Assembly: GCA_035527715.1 (NCBI GenBank)
Contig: DATKZY010000131.1
Span: forward strand, 1-16,529
DNA length: 16,529 nt
Direction of reading: 5' to 3'
Origin: DSUN01 sp035527715
GTDB lineage: Bacteria > Planctomycetota > PUPC01 > DSUN01
Below, in pieces: positions 7,905 through 15,025 of the stretch. The translations under genes were made by a program, and so were the position numbers. How positions within the stretch are numbered: the stretch's first letter is position 1; every line of letters starts with the position of its first letter. The notes beneath the pieces were generated by a model that was given only the letters and a program-made list of their open reading frames with translations, did not search any database and was not told the DNA's origin.

Positions 7905-10900
7905 ATGTCCAACCATGTCCTGGGCGCTTGCCTCCGGGCGGCCGCGGTCGCTGCACTGGGCATGGCGATCCCCCACGGTCCCGCCGGTGCGGCGGAGCCC
8001 TCGGCCCAGGCGCAGCAGATCCTGGACGCCGCCGGAGTCAAGGGCGGGCTCGTCGTCCACCTTGGCTGCGGCGACGGCACGCTCACTGCTGCGCTGCACG
8101 CAAGCGACAGCTACGTGGTGCACGGCCTCGATGCCGACGCGGCCAACGTCGAGAAGGCCTGCGCCCACATCCGCTCGCTCGGCCTCTACGGCAAGGTGTC
8201 GGTGGACCTGTTGGCCGGCAACCGCCTGCCCTACGCCGACAGCCTGGTGAACCTGGTAGTGGCAAGTGCCGAGTGCCGAGTGGCGCGCGAGGAGATCATG
8301 CGGGTGCTTGCCCCCCTGGGCGTCGCCTGCGTGCAGCAGGACGGGAAGTGGACGAAGACGGTGAAGCCCTGGCCGAAAGAGATGGACGAATGGACGCACA
8401 ACCTCCACGACGCCGGCGGCAACGCCGTGGCGAGGGACCGGGTCGCGGGGCCGCCGCGCCAGCTCCAGTGGACCGCCGGGCCGCTGTGGGCGCGGAGCCA
8501 CGGCTGGACGCCCAGCGTCAGCGCGATGGTCTCGGCGAGCGGGCGCCTGTTCGCCCTCTGCGACGAGACGCTCACCTGCGTGGACGGCACGGTGCCCGAC
8601 AGGTGGTTCCTTGTGGCGCGCGACGCCTTCAGCGGCGTGCTGCTGTGGAAGCGCCCCGTGCCCGACTGGGGCTCGAAGGCGCTCAGCGGCACCGAGGGCA
8701 CGGGCCGCGGCGTCACCACCGGGCGCTTCACCATGCCGCCGCATCTGGCAAAGCGGCTGGTTGCTGTGGGCGACACGGTCTACGTCACCCTCGGGGCCAC
8801 GGCCCCCATCACGGCCCTCGACGCGGCCACGGGCAAGGAGCGGCGCGTCTACGCCGAAACAGCCAATGCCGACGAGATCCTCTGCACCGGCGGGCGCCTC
8901 GTCGTGTCGCTCAACGCCACCCGGGCTGAGGGCGACGCCCCGCCCGGGAAGCACGTGGCCGCGCTCGACGCCCAGACCGGCCGCCTGCTCTGGAAGAAAG
9001 GCCCCTTCGCTGCCGTCCGCTCCACGAAGGCCCAGGACCCCTTCGGCCGGCTCGAGCTGGCCGCGGGCGACGGCCGCGTGTTCCTGCTCACTCCCGAAGC
9101 CATCGAGTGCCTGGAACTCGACACCGGCAACAGGTCGTGGCGCATCGAGCGGCCCGCGTTGCCGGAAAGCACCGTCAAGCGGATCGGCTTCGCCGGCGTC
9201 TCCGAGTACCTCCTCACCGTGATGGTTTACCACGACGGCGTCGTGCTGCTGGCCCAGCCCGAGCCCAACACGCCGCACACCTACCACACGATGCCGGGCA
9301 CGCTCCACGCCTTCGACGCCAAGGACGGCCGGCAGCTCTGGAAGCACGCCTACGGCGGCTGGGGCCACTGCACGCCGCCCGATGTGTTCGTGGTGGACGG
9401 CGTGGTGTGGACGCACGTGAACGCCAAGGCCGAGTTCGCCTCCGCCCCCGCCGGCGGGGTCCGCGCGAAGAACTCCGCCGAGGTGGACTACGCGATCCAG
9501 GCGCTCGACCTGCGCACGGGCGAGGTCCGCAAGCAGCTTCTCGCGAAGGACGTGTTCAACGTCGGCCACCACCACCGCTGCTATCGCAATCGCAGCACCG
9601 AGCGGTTCGTCTTCGCGTCGCGCCGGGGCGTGGAGCTTGTGGACCTGGCGTCGGGCGAGAACTACCAGAACCACTGGGTCCGCGGCGGCTGCCTGCTGGG
9701 CAACCTGCCATGCAACGGCCTCATCTACGTGGCGCCGCACCCGTGCGGATGCTACATTGAGGCCAAGCTCATCGGCTTCAACGCCCTCGCCCCTGCTCGC
9801 GAGGGTCGAGGGTCGAGGGTCGGGGGTCGAGGGGAAGAGGGCAACCGCCTGGAGAAGGGGCCGGCCTACAACGCACTCGACACTCGACCCGCGACACTCG
9901 ACCCTTCGTCCGACTGGCCTACGTACCGCCACGACGGCCGGCGCAGCGGGGCCACGGAGGCCGCGGTCGGCGCCGACCTGGCCATCGCCTGGCGCGCCCG
10001 CATCGGCACGACGCCGAGCGCCCTCGTCGTGGCCGACGGCAAGGTGTTCGTGGCCGGCGTGGACGCCCACACGGTGCACGCGCTCGACGCAGCCGACGGC
10101 AAGCCAGCGTGGAGCCACACGGCCGGCGCTCGGGTGGACTCCCCGCCGACGATCCACAACGGTCTGGCCGTGTTCGGCTCGACCGATGGCCAGGTCTACT
10201 GCCTCCGCGCCTCGGATGGAGCGCTGGCCTGGCGATTCGCCGCGGCGCCCAGCGAGCAGCGCATCATGGCCTTCGACCAGCTCGAGTCGCCTTGGCCCGT
10301 CCACGGCAGCGTGCTCGTGCACGACGGCAAGTGCTGGTTCGCGGCGGGCCGGTCCTCGTATCTCGACGGCGGCATTTGCCTCTACGCGCTCGACCCCGCG
10401 ACGGGGCAGGTGGCGAAGCACGAGACGATCTACCACGCCGACCCGAAGACCGGCAAGATGGCGCCCGAGACCGACGGCTTCGCGATGGCCGGGCTGCTCA
10501 ACGACATCCCCGCAACCAACGGCGCCAGCGTGTTCATCCGCCAGATGCCGCTGTCGCCGGCCGGCGCCCGCGCGAGCGTGCACCTGTACAGCTCGGGCGG
10601 CTACCTGGACCCGAGCTGGTTCAACCGCACGTTCTGGAAGGCCGGCAGTGCCCAGACGAGTGGCCTCATGGTCCTCGGAAAGGGCGTGGCGTACGGCGTC
10701 GAGATCTACACGTCCCGCAGCCGCGAGACCGTGTTCACGCCGGGCGCCAGCGCCTACCGGCTCGTCTGCTTCTCACTGACACGGGGCGCGGCGGAGCCTG
10801 GAGCGAAGAAGGCGAAGGCGCGCCCTGGCGCCAAGATCGTCTGGCAGCAACGCGTGCCCATCCGCATCACGGCCATGGTCCGCGCGGGCGACACGCTCTT

Positions 10901-11123
10901 CGCGGCCGGCTCGCCCGACACCGTTGACCCCGCCGACCCGCACGGCGCATGGGAGGGCAGGAGGGGCGGCATCCTCGCCGCCTTCGCGGCCGCCGACGGC
11001 AAGAAGCTCGCCGAGTGCAAGCTCCCTTCTCCTCCCGTGTGGGACGGCCTGGCCGCGGCGAACGACGCGCTGTTCCTGGCAACGATGGATGGCAGCGTCC
11101 TCTGCCTCCGCAACGCAAAGTGA
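7905..11123 (+). CDS. Exported SAM-methyltransferase-like / PQQ beta-propeller fusion protein, copy B
   Basis: This 1,072-residue protein starts at ATG 7905 after AAGGAG (7891-7896, spacer 8 nt). It has a signal peptide (core AAAVAALGMAI, cleavage near AGA-A) and is homologous to copy A along its whole length. The methyltransferase-like domain keeps VHLGCGDGTL (51-60) and HGLDAD (D76). After DEWTHNLHD come propeller one, the HHRC motif, four Cys at 596, 603, 614 and 616, and propeller two from DWPTYRHDGRRSG (about 670). The Cys spacing is identical to copy A. Two heptanucleotide repeat tracts lie in frame. One (8258-8285) replaces the segment that reads AQDMGDLPMAE in copy A with ASAECRVAREE. 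The other (9803-9904) forms much of the linker between the propellers. It was probably made by tandem duplication of copy A's ancestor. The function is unknown, and an envelope or periplasmic location is inferred. Confidence 0.93.
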   Translation: MSNHVLGACLRAAAVAALGMAIPHGPAGAAEPSAQAQQILDAAGVKGGLVVHLGCGDGTLTAALHASDSYVVHGLDADAANVEKACAHIRSLGLYGKVSVDLLAGNRLPYADSLVNLVVASAECRVAREEIMRVLAPLGVACVQQDGKWTKTVKPWPKEMDEWTHNLHDAGGNAVARDRVAGPPRQLQWTAGPLWARSHGWTPSVSAMVSASGRLFALCDETLTCVDGTVPDRWFLVARDAFSGVLLWKRPVPDWGSKALSGTEGTGRGVTTGRFTMPPHLAKRLVAVGDTVYVTLGATAPITALDAATGKERRVYAETANADEILCTGGRLVVSLNATRAEGDAPPGKHVAALDAQTGRLLWKKGPFAAVRSTKAQDPFGRLELAAGDGRVFLLTPEAIECLELDTGNRSWRIERPALPESTVKRIGFAGVSEYLLTVMVYHDGVVLLAQPEPNTPHTYHTMPGTLHAFDAKDGRQLWKHAYGGWGHCTPPDVFVVDGVVWTHVNAKAEFASAPAGGVRAKNSAEVDYAIQALDLRTGEVRKQLLAKDVFNVGHHHRCYRNRSTERFVFASRRGVELVDLASGENYQNHWVRGGCLLGNLPCNGLIYVAPHPCGCYIEAKLIGFNALAPAREGRGSRVGGRGEEGNRLEKGPAYNALDTRPATLDPSSDWPTYRHDGRRSGATEAAVGADLAIAWRARIGTTPSALVVADGKVFVAGVDAHTVHALDAADGKPAWSHTAGARVDSPPTIHNGLAVFGSTDGQVYCLRASDGALAWRFAAAPSEQRIMAFDQLESPWPVHGSVLVHDGKCWFAAGRSSYLDGGICLYALDPATGQVAKHETIYHADPKTGKMAPETDGFAMAGLLNDIPATNGASVFIRQMPLSPAGARASVHLYSSGGYLDPSWFNRTFWKAGSAQTSGLMVLGKGVAYGVEIYTSRSRETVFTPGASAYRLVCFSLTRGAAEPGAKKAKARPGAKIVWQQRVPIRITAMVRAGDTLFAAGSPDTVDPADPHGAWEGRRGGILAAFAAADGKKLAECKLPSPPVWDGLAAANDALFLATMDGSVLCLRNAK
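8258..8285 (+). repeat. Heptanucleotide tandem repeat, four units of AGTGCCG type
   Basis: Four consecutive 7-bp units close to AGTGCCG occupy 28 bp inside copy B. The first and last units are variants (AGTGGCA, AGTGGCG). They encode residues of ASAECRVAR in the methyltransferase-like domain. The paralogue has a segment of the same length but unrelated sequence at this place, so the tract looks like a replacement, not a simple insertion. Confidence 0.6.
9803..9904 (+). repeat. Heptanucleotide repeats in opposite orientation, GGGTCGA and ACTCGAC arrays
   Basis: Positions 9803-9830 hold four in-register 7-bp units (GGGTCGA, the third ending in G). Positions 9875-9902 hold four units of ACTCGAC type (the third is CCGCGAC). 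The second array is roughly the reverse complement of the first, so the two arms could pair in the transcript across a 44-nt spacer. They encode the Gly/Arg-rich and DTRPATLD parts of the linker between the two propellers of copy B. Confidence 0.65.
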
Positions 11124-11134
11124 TGGAGGCCAGG

Positions 11135-11259
11135 ATGAGGAGGCGCGTTCTCGCGCGCCTCGTTCTGAGTGTTCTCGGGTGGTCGGCGACGTCGTGGCCG
11201 CCGGCGGCCGTATCTTCTACGCCCTCGACGAGGCGCCGGCGGGGCCTGAGACGAAGTGA
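11135..11259 (+). pseudogene. Collapsed remnant of a third methyltransferase-propeller gene
   Basis: Directly after copy B, GGAGG (11125-11129) lies 5 nt before ATG 11135, which opens a signal-peptide-like start (MRRRVLARLVLSVLG). In another frame, the sequence just downstream reads VVGDVVAAGGRIFYALDEAPAGPETK and stops at 11257-11259. The core of this (AAGGRIFYALDE) closely matches SAGGRIFYIMDE of copy A and SASGRLFALCDE of copy B, from the start of the first propeller. What remains is therefore a signal peptide joined out of frame to a few propeller residues, with the methyltransferase domain and nearly all of the propellers deleted. An alternative ATG at 11123 overlaps the stop of copy B by one base. 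A coincidental match is possible but unlikely given the tandem position. Confidence 0.6.
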
Positions 11260-11262
11260 CGC

Positions 11263-13140
11263 CTACGGCGTGGGCGGGGCCTTGTAGCTTCTGAGGGCCT
11301 TCCTGGCCGCGGCGGCCACGAGCGGGTTCGGGTCGGCCAGGCAGGCCTGGATGCCTTTCGCGACGGCGTCGCGCTGGCCACCGACCTTGTCAGCGAGGGA
11401 GGCGAGGGCCTCGATCGCCGCCTGCTTCACGACCCCCTCCTTGTCGTTGAGGCCCGCCATGAGTGCGGGGATGATCTTGCCCGCCTCGGCGGCGTGGGCA
11501 GGGGCAACCTGTGCGAGCGCCCGCAACGAGTGGATTCGCACGAGGATGTGGCGGTCCCTGGCGCCCTGGATGAGGGCCGGCGCGCCGCTCGCCGCCTTCA
11601 ACTCCCCAAGCTGCCTGGCGGCGAGGACCCGCAGGTACTCGCGGCTCGCCTTGGACATCTCGAGAAAGACGGGCAGCGCCGCCTCGCCGTGAGCGCCGAG
11701 GGCCTTGGCCGCCGCCTCGCTCACATCCCAGTGCGGGTCCTCGAGGGCGGCCCGGCGGAGCAGGCCGAGCGACTCCTGGCCCTTGATCTCCGCCAGCGCC
11801 TCGACGGCCTGGATGCGGAAGATGACCTCCTCGCCCTCCTCGGCGGGGTGCTCGTCGTATTGCTTCTTCAACTCGGCGAAGCTCCTCGGTGTGGTGGCAA
11901 CGGCGGGCGGTTTCGTCTCGCCGCCGCCGGCGATGCAGAAGAGGCTCTTTGACGTCCGGATGTAGAGGCGGCCGTCGGCGATGGCGGGCGAGGCGTAGAC
12001 CCGTTCGCCTAGGGGATTGGTGGCGAGGAGCCTCAAGGCGGGCCTCTCCGCCGCGACCTGGCTCACGTCGAGCACGTGCGTCTTGCCCAGCTCATTCGTC
12101 CAGTAGAGCTTGCCGTCGGCGCCGACGGGCGAGGCGGTGAAGTGGCCGCCCAGCCGGTGCTCGAGCACCACCGACCCGTCGGGGCCGACGAATCGCATGT
12201 GGCCGTTGTCGCCGGGCAGGCACGGGAGCGGGCAGACGATGGGCGAGACGACGTAGGGGCCGCCGATGGGGAGGAACCAGCGGACGTGGGTCTCGGTGAC
12301 GTCGCCGCTGCCGCCGGGGTCAATGGCCATCGCGGGGCCGTTGCGGCCCGAGGCGGCGTAGACGACGCCATCCGCGTAGACGGCGCTGGGCGAGCACAGG
12401 TGGTTCATCCCGCGGCAGCGCCACAGCTCGCGGCCCGTCGCGGGCTCGTAGCCGACGACGGTCATCCCGTTCACCACGATCTGCGGCTTGCCCTGGTGCT
12501 CGATGAGGATGGGCGTGGCATACTGGCGGGGGTCGGGGCGAGGCGTCCGCCAGCGCACCTCGCCCGTCACCGCGTCCACGCCCACGATGAAGCCGCCGCC
12601 ATCGTCGTCGCACACCTGGACGACGCTGTCCTTGTAGAGAATCGGCGAGCTGGCCATGCCCCAGTCGCTCTTGAACGGCCCGAGGGGACGGGTCCAAAGC
12701 AGCTTGCCATCGGGATCGAGCGCTACGAGGCCGGGCGAGTCAAAGAAGGCGAAGACGCGGGGCGAGGACACCCCGCCGACAACCGCGGTGGAAGAGGCGT
12801 AGCCGTTCTTGTGAGTTGTCTTCGCCACGACGTCGGCCGTCAGGTCTCGCTGCCAGAGGAGCTTGCCGTCCTTGGCGTCGAGGCAGAGGACCGATCTCGT
12901 CCTGCCGGCGTCGTCCCAGGCGGTGAGGAAGATGCGGCCGGCGTGAACGACGGGCGAGGAGTTGCCCTTGCCAGGCATGGGCGTCTTCCAGGCAATGTTG
13001 GTCTCCGTGTCCCAGCGGAGGGGCAGCCCCGCTTCGGGGCCGATGCCCGAGCCGTCGCCCCGCCACCCGGGCCAGTCGCCGCCGAAGGCGACGACGTATG
13101 CAGCGAGGACAGGGAAAAGCACAATGGCAAGGACCCGCAT
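11263..13140 (-). CDS. Exported PQQ-type beta-propeller protein with C-terminal HEAT repeats
   Basis: This 625-residue protein starts at ATG 13140, where GGAG lies 8 nt upstream and a signal peptide begins (MRVLAIVLFPVLAAYVVAFG). The frame is open further up to 13308, but that part lacks protein character and covers the promoter. Mature sequence opens with DWPGWRGDGSG, the usual start of planctomycete PQQ-propeller proteins. It continues with BamB/PQQ repeats LCLDAKDGKLLWQRD, VALDPDGKLLWTR, VGVDAVTGEVRWRT and VGYEPATGRELWR up to about residue 410. Residues about 435-620 are helical HEAT-like repeats (for example VKQAAIEALASLADKV). The fold suggests periplasmic protein binding or an undetermined quinoprotein-like activity; no catalytic residues are evident. 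It is convergent with the remnant at 11135-11259, with only 3 bp between the two stop codons and no terminator. Confidence 0.92.
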   Translation of the reverse strand: MRVLAIVLFPVLAAYVVAFGGDWPGWRGDGSGIGPEAGLPLRWDTETNIAWKTPMPGKGNSSPVVHAGRIFLTAWDDAGRTRSVLCLDAKDGKLLWQRDLTADVVAKTTHKNGYASSTAVVGGVSSPRVFAFFDSPGLVALDPDGKLLWTRPLGPFKSDWGMASSPILYKDSVVQVCDDDGGGFIVGVDAVTGEVRWRTPRPDPRQYATPILIEHQGKPQIVVNGMTVVGYEPATGRELWRCRGMNHLCSPSAVYADGVVYAASGRNGPAMAIDPGGSGDVTETHVRWFLPIGGPYVVSPIVCPLPCLPGDNGHMRFVGPDGSVVLEHRLGGHFTASPVGADGKLYWTNELGKTHVLDVSQVAAERPALRLLATNPLGERVYASPAIADGRLYIRTSKSLFCIAGGGETKPPAVATTPRSFAELKKQYDEHPAEEGEEVIFRIQAVEALAEIKGQESLGLLRRAALEDPHWDVSEAAAKALGAHGEAALPVFLEMSKASREYLRVLAARQLGELKAASGAPALIQGARDRHILVRIHSLRALAQVAPAHAAEAGKIIPALMAGLNDKEGVVKQAAIEALASLADKVGGQRDAVAKGIQACLADPNPLVAAAARKALRSYKAPPTP

Positions 13141-13187
13141 CACACGATCTCCAAGAAGCCGACGTTGCTCACCTCCTTCAGAAGCCG

Positions 13188-13216
13188 ATGATACGGAACC
13201 GGCAGTCCAGGCACAA
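13188..13216 (-). promoter_or_regulatory. Candidate sigma70-type promoter of the PQQ/HEAT gene
   Basis: On the minus strand TTGTGC (13216-13211) and TATCAT (13193-13188) are separated by 17 nt. Transcription would start near 13181, giving a leader of about 40 nt before ATG 13140. Its position argues for the short start over the upstream extension. Confidence 0.5.
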
Positions 13217-13351
13217 GCGAGCTCCTCTGGCCGCGGGCTTGCATCGGAGCCGCGGGCCGGCCAGACGGCTCCTGGCCACGCGGGCCGCCTGTCGCAAACC
13301 CTTCCCACTTCGCGAGCAGTGGCATGACGGGTGGGAGAGGCCGGGGCCTGC

Positions 13352-13373
13352 TTGTTTTCGATATTGAAGACAA
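13352..13373. promoter_or_regulatory. Operator-like 22-bp AT-rich palindrome
   Basis: The site begins TTGT and ends ACAA, and 9 of 11 positions in each half are symmetric around the centre at 13362/13363. It is AT-rich in a GC-rich region and sits between two divergent promoters, 57 bp upstream of the plus -35 and 135 bp upstream of the minus -35. A dimeric regulator (for example GntR or LacI type) is a plausible binder, but none is encoded in the window. Confidence 0.45.
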
Positions 13374-13430
13374 ACCCGTAAAGCGGTCATCGTTTCCGGC
13401 AGGGCCGCTCCGCATAGTCGGCACCGCAGC

Positions 13431-13459
13431 TTGACTTCTCCACCGGTCTGCTGTTCACT
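13431..13459 (+). promoter_or_regulatory. Candidate sigma70-type promoter of the URO-D family gene
   Basis: TTGACT (13431-13436) and TTCACT (13454-13459) are 17 nt apart. The -35 is identical to that of the downstream oxidoreductase promoter. Transcription would begin near 13466, giving an 85-nt leader before ATG 13551. An in-frame ATG at 13467 lies almost on the predicted start, so a leaderless longer product cannot be excluded. Confidence 0.45.
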
Positions 13460-13550
13460 GGCTTCGATGGAACTCAGCGGCGCGGAGGCTCTCCCGAGGG
13501 CCTCCGCGTGCGCCGCGTGTCGAAACCTCATCCGGGGAAGGACGTGGCCC

Positions 13551-14768
13551 ATGGGCGATCTGCAGCTGTCGAGCCGGCGCATCATGGCAGCCTACCGTGG
13601 TGGCGAGGCAGACCGGATACCGATCAAGTCCCCCATCTCGTGGGACCCGCTGAGCGACATAGACAGTGAGCGACCCAGCGGCTGGCGCGGCCGTCCCGAG
13701 TTCGTCAAGGTTGCCAGAATGGTGCAGCAGCATTGCGATCCGATGCCTCCCTGCAATGCGGTTCCCTACCCGGACGTGTTCCGCGCCGTGAGCTACTGGA
13801 GGTTCCTCCAGGCGCCCAGGGAGTTCGTCGAGGCACGGCCGCCGGAACAGCTTAGTGCGAGCCGATGCCGCCACACCACCGTGCTCCACACGCCTGGCGG
13901 CGATCTGTTCTGGGCGTACGACAAGGACGACGGCATCGAGACCCGATGGGACAGGGTCAAGCCGATCCGTTCGACCGACGACGTGGAGAGGATGCTGAGC
14001 GTCCCGTACCGCTTCGACCCGCCCGCCCCCGAGGAATTCGAGCCCTTCCGGAGGCACCGCGAGGAAGCGGGCGCCTGCTGCCTGGGCGGCGGCGGCATCA
14101 CCTCGATGGTGGCGATGCTCGTGGGGATGATGTCCTACGAGATGGTGCTGGAGTGGGTGCTCACTGAGCCGGCGCTGATCAAGGCTCTCGCCGACGCGTG
14201 GCTGGAGAGGACGCGCGCGAAGGTGGCGTTCCTCCTCGACCACGGAGTGGGGCCGTTCTGGCACTTCAATGGCGTGGAGCGAGCGTGTCCCCCGATGATG
14301 GGACCGAAGCAATGGCAGGAGCTTGTCCTCCCCTACGACGGGGAGATCATGCGGCTGATCAAGGAGCGAGACCCCGACAGCCTCATCCACGTCCACTGCC
14401 ACGGCAAGGTCGGGCGGCTGCTCCCCTTGTTCCTGGCGATGGGCGTTGACTCGACCGATCCCGTGGAGCCTCCGCCGCAGGGCGACATCGCGTTCAGGGA
14501 CGCCAGGGACCTGGTAGGGGATCGCATGACGCTCTACGGGAACATCGAGTTCCTCGACATGGAGCGTTGCACGCCCGACGAGATCGAGGGGAAGGTCCGG
14601 GCGGCAATCGAGGACGGCGGGAAGGAGCGAACGGTTCTGTACCCCTCGGCCCCGCCGCACCAGGCGCACACGGCGCGCTTCACGGCAAACGCCAGCAGGT
14701 ACATCGAGGCCGGGCTGAAGTACGGCGCGCGCCGATGCCGCGCTGCGAGGTCCAGGAGGGAGTGGTGA
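13551..14768 (+). CDS. Uroporphyrinogen decarboxylase (URO-D/MtaA) superfamily protein
   Basis: This 405-residue protein has no signal peptide and is likely cytoplasmic. It starts at ATG 13551, with GGAAGGA (13536-13542) 8 nt upstream; the N-terminus, SSRRIMAAYRGGEADRIPI, matches the usual opening of the family. In-frame ATG 13467 would add 28 residues without family character. Key features are the glycine-rich segment CCLGGGGITSM (about 178-188), then HVHCHGKVGRLLPLF (from H280) with GVDSTDPVEPPP and LYGNIE. Family members act as tetrapyrrole decarboxylases or corrinoid-dependent methyltransferases such as MtaA, which bind zinc through H-x-C and a later Cys. Here the region reads H282-C283-H284 and the later segment, LYPSAPPHQAHTARF, has no Cys, so the metal site differs from MtaA. 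Planctomycetes carry many such paralogues near sugar-catabolism genes. The substrate is unknown. Confidence 0.88.
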   Translation: MGDLQLSSRRIMAAYRGGEADRIPIKSPISWDPLSDIDSERPSGWRGRPEFVKVARMVQQHCDPMPPCNAVPYPDVFRAVSYWRFLQAPREFVEARPPEQLSASRCRHTTVLHTPGGDLFWAYDKDDGIETRWDRVKPIRSTDDVERMLSVPYRFDPPAPEEFEPFRRHREEAGACCLGGGGITSMVAMLVGMMSYEMVLEWVLTEPALIKALADAWLERTRAKVAFLLDHGVGPFWHFNGVERACPPMMGPKQWQELVLPYDGEIMRLIKERDPDSLIHVHCHGKVGRLLPLFLAMGVDSTDPVEPPPQGDIAFRDARDLVGDRMTLYGNIEFLDMERCTPDEIEGKVRAAIEDGGKERTVLYPSAPPHQAHTARFTANASRYIEAGLKYGARRCRAARSRREW

Positions 14769-14871
14769 AGGGCGAGGACGCAGACGCGGAGGGTATAGGG
14801 ACGGCATGCAGCAGCAAGGGCGACCATGGCTTTCTTGGCTTCAGGACGGCTTCTTGAGCGCCCGGCGTCGC

Positions 14872-14905
14872 TCCTGGAACGTCCCCAGATGGCCACATTC
14901 CAGGA
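14872..14905. promoter_or_regulatory. Inverted repeat upstream of the oxidoreductase promoter
   Basis: TCCTGGAA (14872-14879) and TTCCAGGA (14898-14905) form a perfect 8-bp inverted repeat with an 18-nt spacer. The right arm ends 16 nt before the -35 of the next promoter, a position suited to an activator or repressor. As a hairpin it would lack the T-tract of a terminator. Confidence 0.4.
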
Positions 14906-14921
14906 AATCACCCGGAGCCAC

Positions 14922-14950
14922 TTGACTCTGCGGGCCAGGAGGCCTTACAG
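14922..14950 (+). promoter_or_regulatory. Candidate sigma70-type promoter of the Gfo/Idh/MocA gene
   Basis: TTGACT (14922-14927) and TTACAG (14945-14950) are separated by 17 nt. Transcription would start near 14957, about 70 nt before ATG 15026. The 257-bp gap to the upstream gene and this promoter suggest separate transcription. Confidence 0.5.
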
Positions 14951-15010
14951 TAGCCGCCGGAAGGGCTGGCCAACGGGGTCAGCCAGAACCGAATGGGAAA
15001 CACCTGTTGG

Positions 15011-15017
15011 AAGGAGG
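15011..15017 (+). promoter_or_regulatory. Ribosome binding site fixing the start at 15026
   Basis: AAGGAGG lies 8 nt before ATG 15026 and is the strongest Shine-Dalgarno sequence in the window. It rules against the in-frame start at 14993, whose coding sequence would contain it. Confidence 0.75.
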
Positions 15018-15025
15018 TGCCCGCG

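Larger units (their letters stand above)
13141..13550. other. Divergent regulatory region between PQQ/HEAT gene and URO-D gene
   Basis: These 410 bp contain a minus-strand promoter (13188-13216), an AT-rich operator-like palindrome (13352-13373) and a plus-strand promoter (13431-13459). The rest shows no convincing gene. A minus-strand frame across it encodes a CRLCG motif, but it overlaps both promoters and is not called. Confidence 0.6.

Noticed and set aside
7317..10583. A 1,088-codon open frame on the minus strand opposite copies A and B
   Set aside because: It crosses the boundary between two genuine genes, has low-complexity composition and no recognisable motif.
12076..13191. A 371-codon plus-strand frame opposite the PQQ/HEAT gene
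   Set aside because: It is antisense to clear PQQ repeats and has no ribosome binding site or domain.
13178..13585. Minus-strand frame with CRLCG and LCLDCR motifs, reminiscent of a zinc ribbon
   Set aside because: It overlaps both divergent promoters and the start of the URO-D gene, has no ribosome binding site that I can see, and the Cys motifs are few. It could be a decayed gene, but the evidence is too weak to call.
13455..14807. A 450-codon minus-strand frame opposite the URO-D gene
   Set aside because: It is antisense to conserved family motifs and has no domain of its own.
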